Part shown: positions 4,861 through 5,995 of the stretch, piece after piece
Numbering within the stretch: the stretch's first letter is position 1
Layout: each line of letters begins with the position of its first letter
Source of the DNA: Oscillospiraceae bacterium
GTDB taxonomy: Bacteria > Bacillota > Clostridia > Oscillospirales > UBA929
Assembly (NCBI GenBank): GCA_031258665.1
Contig: JAIRML010000183.1
Coordinates: forward strand, 1-5,995
DNA: 5,995 bases
Reading direction: 5' to 3'
The notes under the pieces: model-generated
Told to the model about the DNA's origin: nothing
The model's database searches: none
What the model saw: only the letters and a program-made list of their open reading frames with translations
Translations under genes and position numbers: made by a program

Positions 4861-5802
4861 ATGGCGCAGCGCGTGACAAACGCAATGATGATCAACACCT
4901 TCAACCGAAACCTATACCGAAACGCCGCCAAAATGGAGCGGTTGCAGACCCAGCTGGCCACCAACCGAAAGATTGTCCGGCTGAGCGACGACCCCATTGG
5001 GGTGATCAAGAGCCTAAACGCCCGTTCCCGGCTGGCCGGTATCGCGCAGTACCAGCGCAACATCCAGGACGCCCAGAGCTGGCTCACCCAGTCGGAGTCC
5101 TCCGTGAACGAACTAAACACCATCCTCAAGCGCGCCTATGAGCTGTCTGTCAGCCTCGCGAACGAGGTCAAGACGCCGGAGGACCGGCAGGCGGCGTCCT
5201 ATGAGCTGAAGGAACTGCTCGACCAGGTGGTCACGCTGGGCAACGCCACCCTCGGCGACAAATACCTCTTTGGCGGCTACAACGTGACCCAGGCGCCGAT
5301 GGCCGTGGACGCCGTGTCCGGCGAGATGACCTTCAACGGCTTCAGCCTGTACGACCCGGCCGATTTGGCGCAAGTACAGGCGCTGGACGAGGTCATCTCT
5401 TACGAGATCGGCTTCGGTACGGACCTGTCGGTATCGATCTCCGGCGTGCGGTTTATGGGCCTCGGGGAGGACAATGTCTACCACCAGCTCAAGACATTTT
5501 ACGAGCAGGCGTCCTCTTCCACACTGGAGGACCTCCAGCCTTTCGTCGACGTCTTCCAGCGTCTGCAGGGCAACGCGTTGGCTCTCTCCGCCGAGATCGG
5601 CGGGCGGCAAAACCGGCTGGAACTCATGACAACCCGGTTTGAACAGGATTTCATCAACTACACACAGATGAAATCCGACGCCGAAGACCTGGACCAGGCC
5701 GAGGCCATCATGTACTTTTCGATGGCTGAGGCGGTGTACCGGGCGGCGCTGAGCGTGGGCGGGCGCATCCTGCAGCCCACGCTGGTGGACTTCTTGCGAT
5801 AA
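4861..5802 (+). CDS. flgL: Flagellar hook-associated protein 3 (FlgL)
   Basis: FlgL is the second hook-filament junction protein, a flagellin relative that sits between FlgK and the filament outside the cell. The product is 313 residues (about 298 in B. subtilis). Residues 1-140 form the flagellin-like N-terminal helices: VTNAMMINTFNRNLYRNAAK, then RLSDDPIG (SDDP at 42-45), LNARSRLAGIAQYQRNIQDA, and NATLGDKYLFGGYNV near 130-145. The middle is a variable beta-rich domain (about 145-215). The last 90 residues return to helix (ALSAEIGGRQNRLELMTTRF, then AEAIMYFSMAEAVYRAALSVGGRI), the flagellin-like C-terminal domain. The gene ends in a tandem stop (TAA TAA). It is separated from flgK by 184 nt of hairpin repeats, wider than usual, so its expression may be uncoupled from flgK. 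Confidence 0.96.
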   Translation: MAQRVTNAMMINTFNRNLYRNAAKMERLQTQLATNRKIVRLSDDPIGVIKSLNARSRLAGIAQYQRNIQDAQSWLTQSESSVNELNTILKRAYELSVSLANEVKTPEDRQAASYELKELLDQVVTLGNATLGDKYLFGGYNVTQAPMAVDAVSGEMTFNGFSLYDPADLAQVQALDEVISYEIGFGTDLSVSISGVRFMGLGEDNVYHQLKTFYEQASSSTLEDLQPFVDVFQRLQGNALALSAEIGGRQNRLELMTTRFEQDFINYTQMKSDAEDLDQAEAIMYFSMAEAVYRAALSVGGRILQPTLVDFLR

Positions 5803-5807
5803 TAACC

Positions 5808-5851
5808 CCACCGTGGGTTGCGTCTGCAACCCACAACCCAAATTCTCGTTT
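5808..5851 (-). repeat. Inverted copy of the hairpin-2 repeat module, just after flgL
   Basis: The reverse complement of 5808-5851 matches 4784-4827 at 38 of 44 positions without gaps, including a 17-nt exact stretch (4789-4805 against 5830-5846). It contains a perfect 9-bp hairpin, GTGGGTTGC (5813-5821) with GCAACCCAC (5826-5834), loop GTCT. flgL is therefore bracketed by inverted copies of the module, starting 5 nt after its stop. Confidence 0.85.
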
Positions 5852-5879
5852 ATTTGTTGAAAAACTTTGTTTTTCAACA
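5848..5879. repeat. 32-nt exact direct repeat with internal hairpin, copy 1
   Basis: Positions 5848-5879 are identical to 5964-5995. Inside, TTGTTGAAAAA (5854-5864) is the exact reverse complement of TTTTTCAACAA (5870-5880) around CTTTG, where C and G can add a twelfth pair. No T run follows the right arm, so it is not a typical + strand terminator. It overlaps the linker of the inverted module after flgL. Confidence 0.85.
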
Positions 5880-5895
5880 ACACGGGGGGGTGGAT

Positions 5896-5915
5896 CGAGG
5901 CGCTGAGGCGCCTCG
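5896..5915. repeat. 8-bp perfect hairpin between the 32-nt repeats
   Basis: CGAGGCGC (5896-5903) is the exact reverse complement of GCGCCTCG (5908-5915), loop TGAG. It follows a run of seven Gs at 5884-5890. Confidence 0.6.
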
Positions 5916-5921
5916 CGGGGT

Positions 5922-5952
5922 GCGGTTTGCGGAAATGAATTCCGCAAACCGC
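5922..5952. repeat. 13-bp perfect hairpin between the 32-nt repeats
   Basis: GCGGTTTGCGGAA (5922-5934) is the exact reverse complement of TTCCGCAAACCGC (5940-5952), with a 5-nt ATGAA loop. No T run follows in either direction. It lies 7 nt after the preceding hairpin. Confidence 0.75.
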
Positions 5953-5963
5953 GGATGGGATCT

Positions 5964-5995
5964 GTTTATTTGTTGAAAAACTTTGTTTTTCAACA
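5964..5995. repeat. 32-nt exact direct repeat with internal hairpin, copy 2 (at window edge)
   Basis: This is identical to 5848-5879, starting 116 nt later, and ends exactly at the window edge, so the match may continue. The same AT-rich stem-loop (from 5970) is present. The DNA between the copies (5880-5963) has no coding sequence. Confidence 0.85.

Noticed and set aside
4734..5141. 135-codon + strand frame across the repeats and the flgL start
   Set aside because: It is out of frame with flgL, and its first part is only translated repeat. Minus-strand frames here likewise show a repeated peptide because the DNA is tandemly repeated.
5848..5995. CRISPR array suggested by 32-nt exact direct repeats
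   Set aside because: The intervening DNA is 84 nt and itself full of hairpins, only two copies are seen, the repeat is a long AT-rich palindrome, and there are no cas genes in the window.

Overview
The window is part of a flagellar late-assembly locus from a Gram-positive bacterium. The gene order is flgF(3' end)-flgG-yvyF-like-flgM-flgN-flgK-flgL, all on the + strand. The yvyF-flgM-flgN-flgK-flgL run is the order known from Bacillus subtilis and many Clostridia. The GC-rich coding sequence, strong purine-rich ribosome binding sites and the yvyF-type zinc-ribbon gene suggest a GC-rich member of the Firmicutes, probably a clostridial lineage. The species cannot be named from this sequence.

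Region by region: 1-264 is the 3' end of a FlgF-type rod gene cut by the window edge. 415-1191 is a complete FlgG-type rod gene with a probable TTG start. 1327-1788 encodes a YvyF/TIGR03826-type protein with two CxxC pairs on each side of a small helical region, and a perfect extended -10 lies almost on top of its start. 2012-2290 is the anti-sigma factor FlgM. A very strong intrinsic terminator (2341-2396) then separates flgM from flgN, although these genes usually form one operon. After an AT-rich leader come flgN (2622-3125), flgK (3132-4676, 6 nt after flgN) and flgL (4861-5802).

How the genes work together: FlgF and FlgG build the rod. FlgM holds sigma-28 inactive until the hook is finished and FlgM is exported. 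FlgN is the cytoplasmic chaperone that brings FlgK and FlgL to the export gate. FlgK and FlgL form the hook-filament junction on which flagellin polymerises. Genes that usually follow (fliW, csrA, hag) would lie beyond the right edge.

The proteins are ordinary members of known families and I see no new enzyme system. The unusual part is the non-coding DNA around flgL. Between flgK and flgL is a tandem pair of about 72-73 nt units, each made of two hairpins, with one compensatory base-pair change between them. An inverted copy of the second hairpin and its linker lies just after flgL. Behind that is a dense row of perfect hairpins, including a 32-nt exact direct repeat whose second copy ends at the window edge. 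I do not recognise this repeat family by name.
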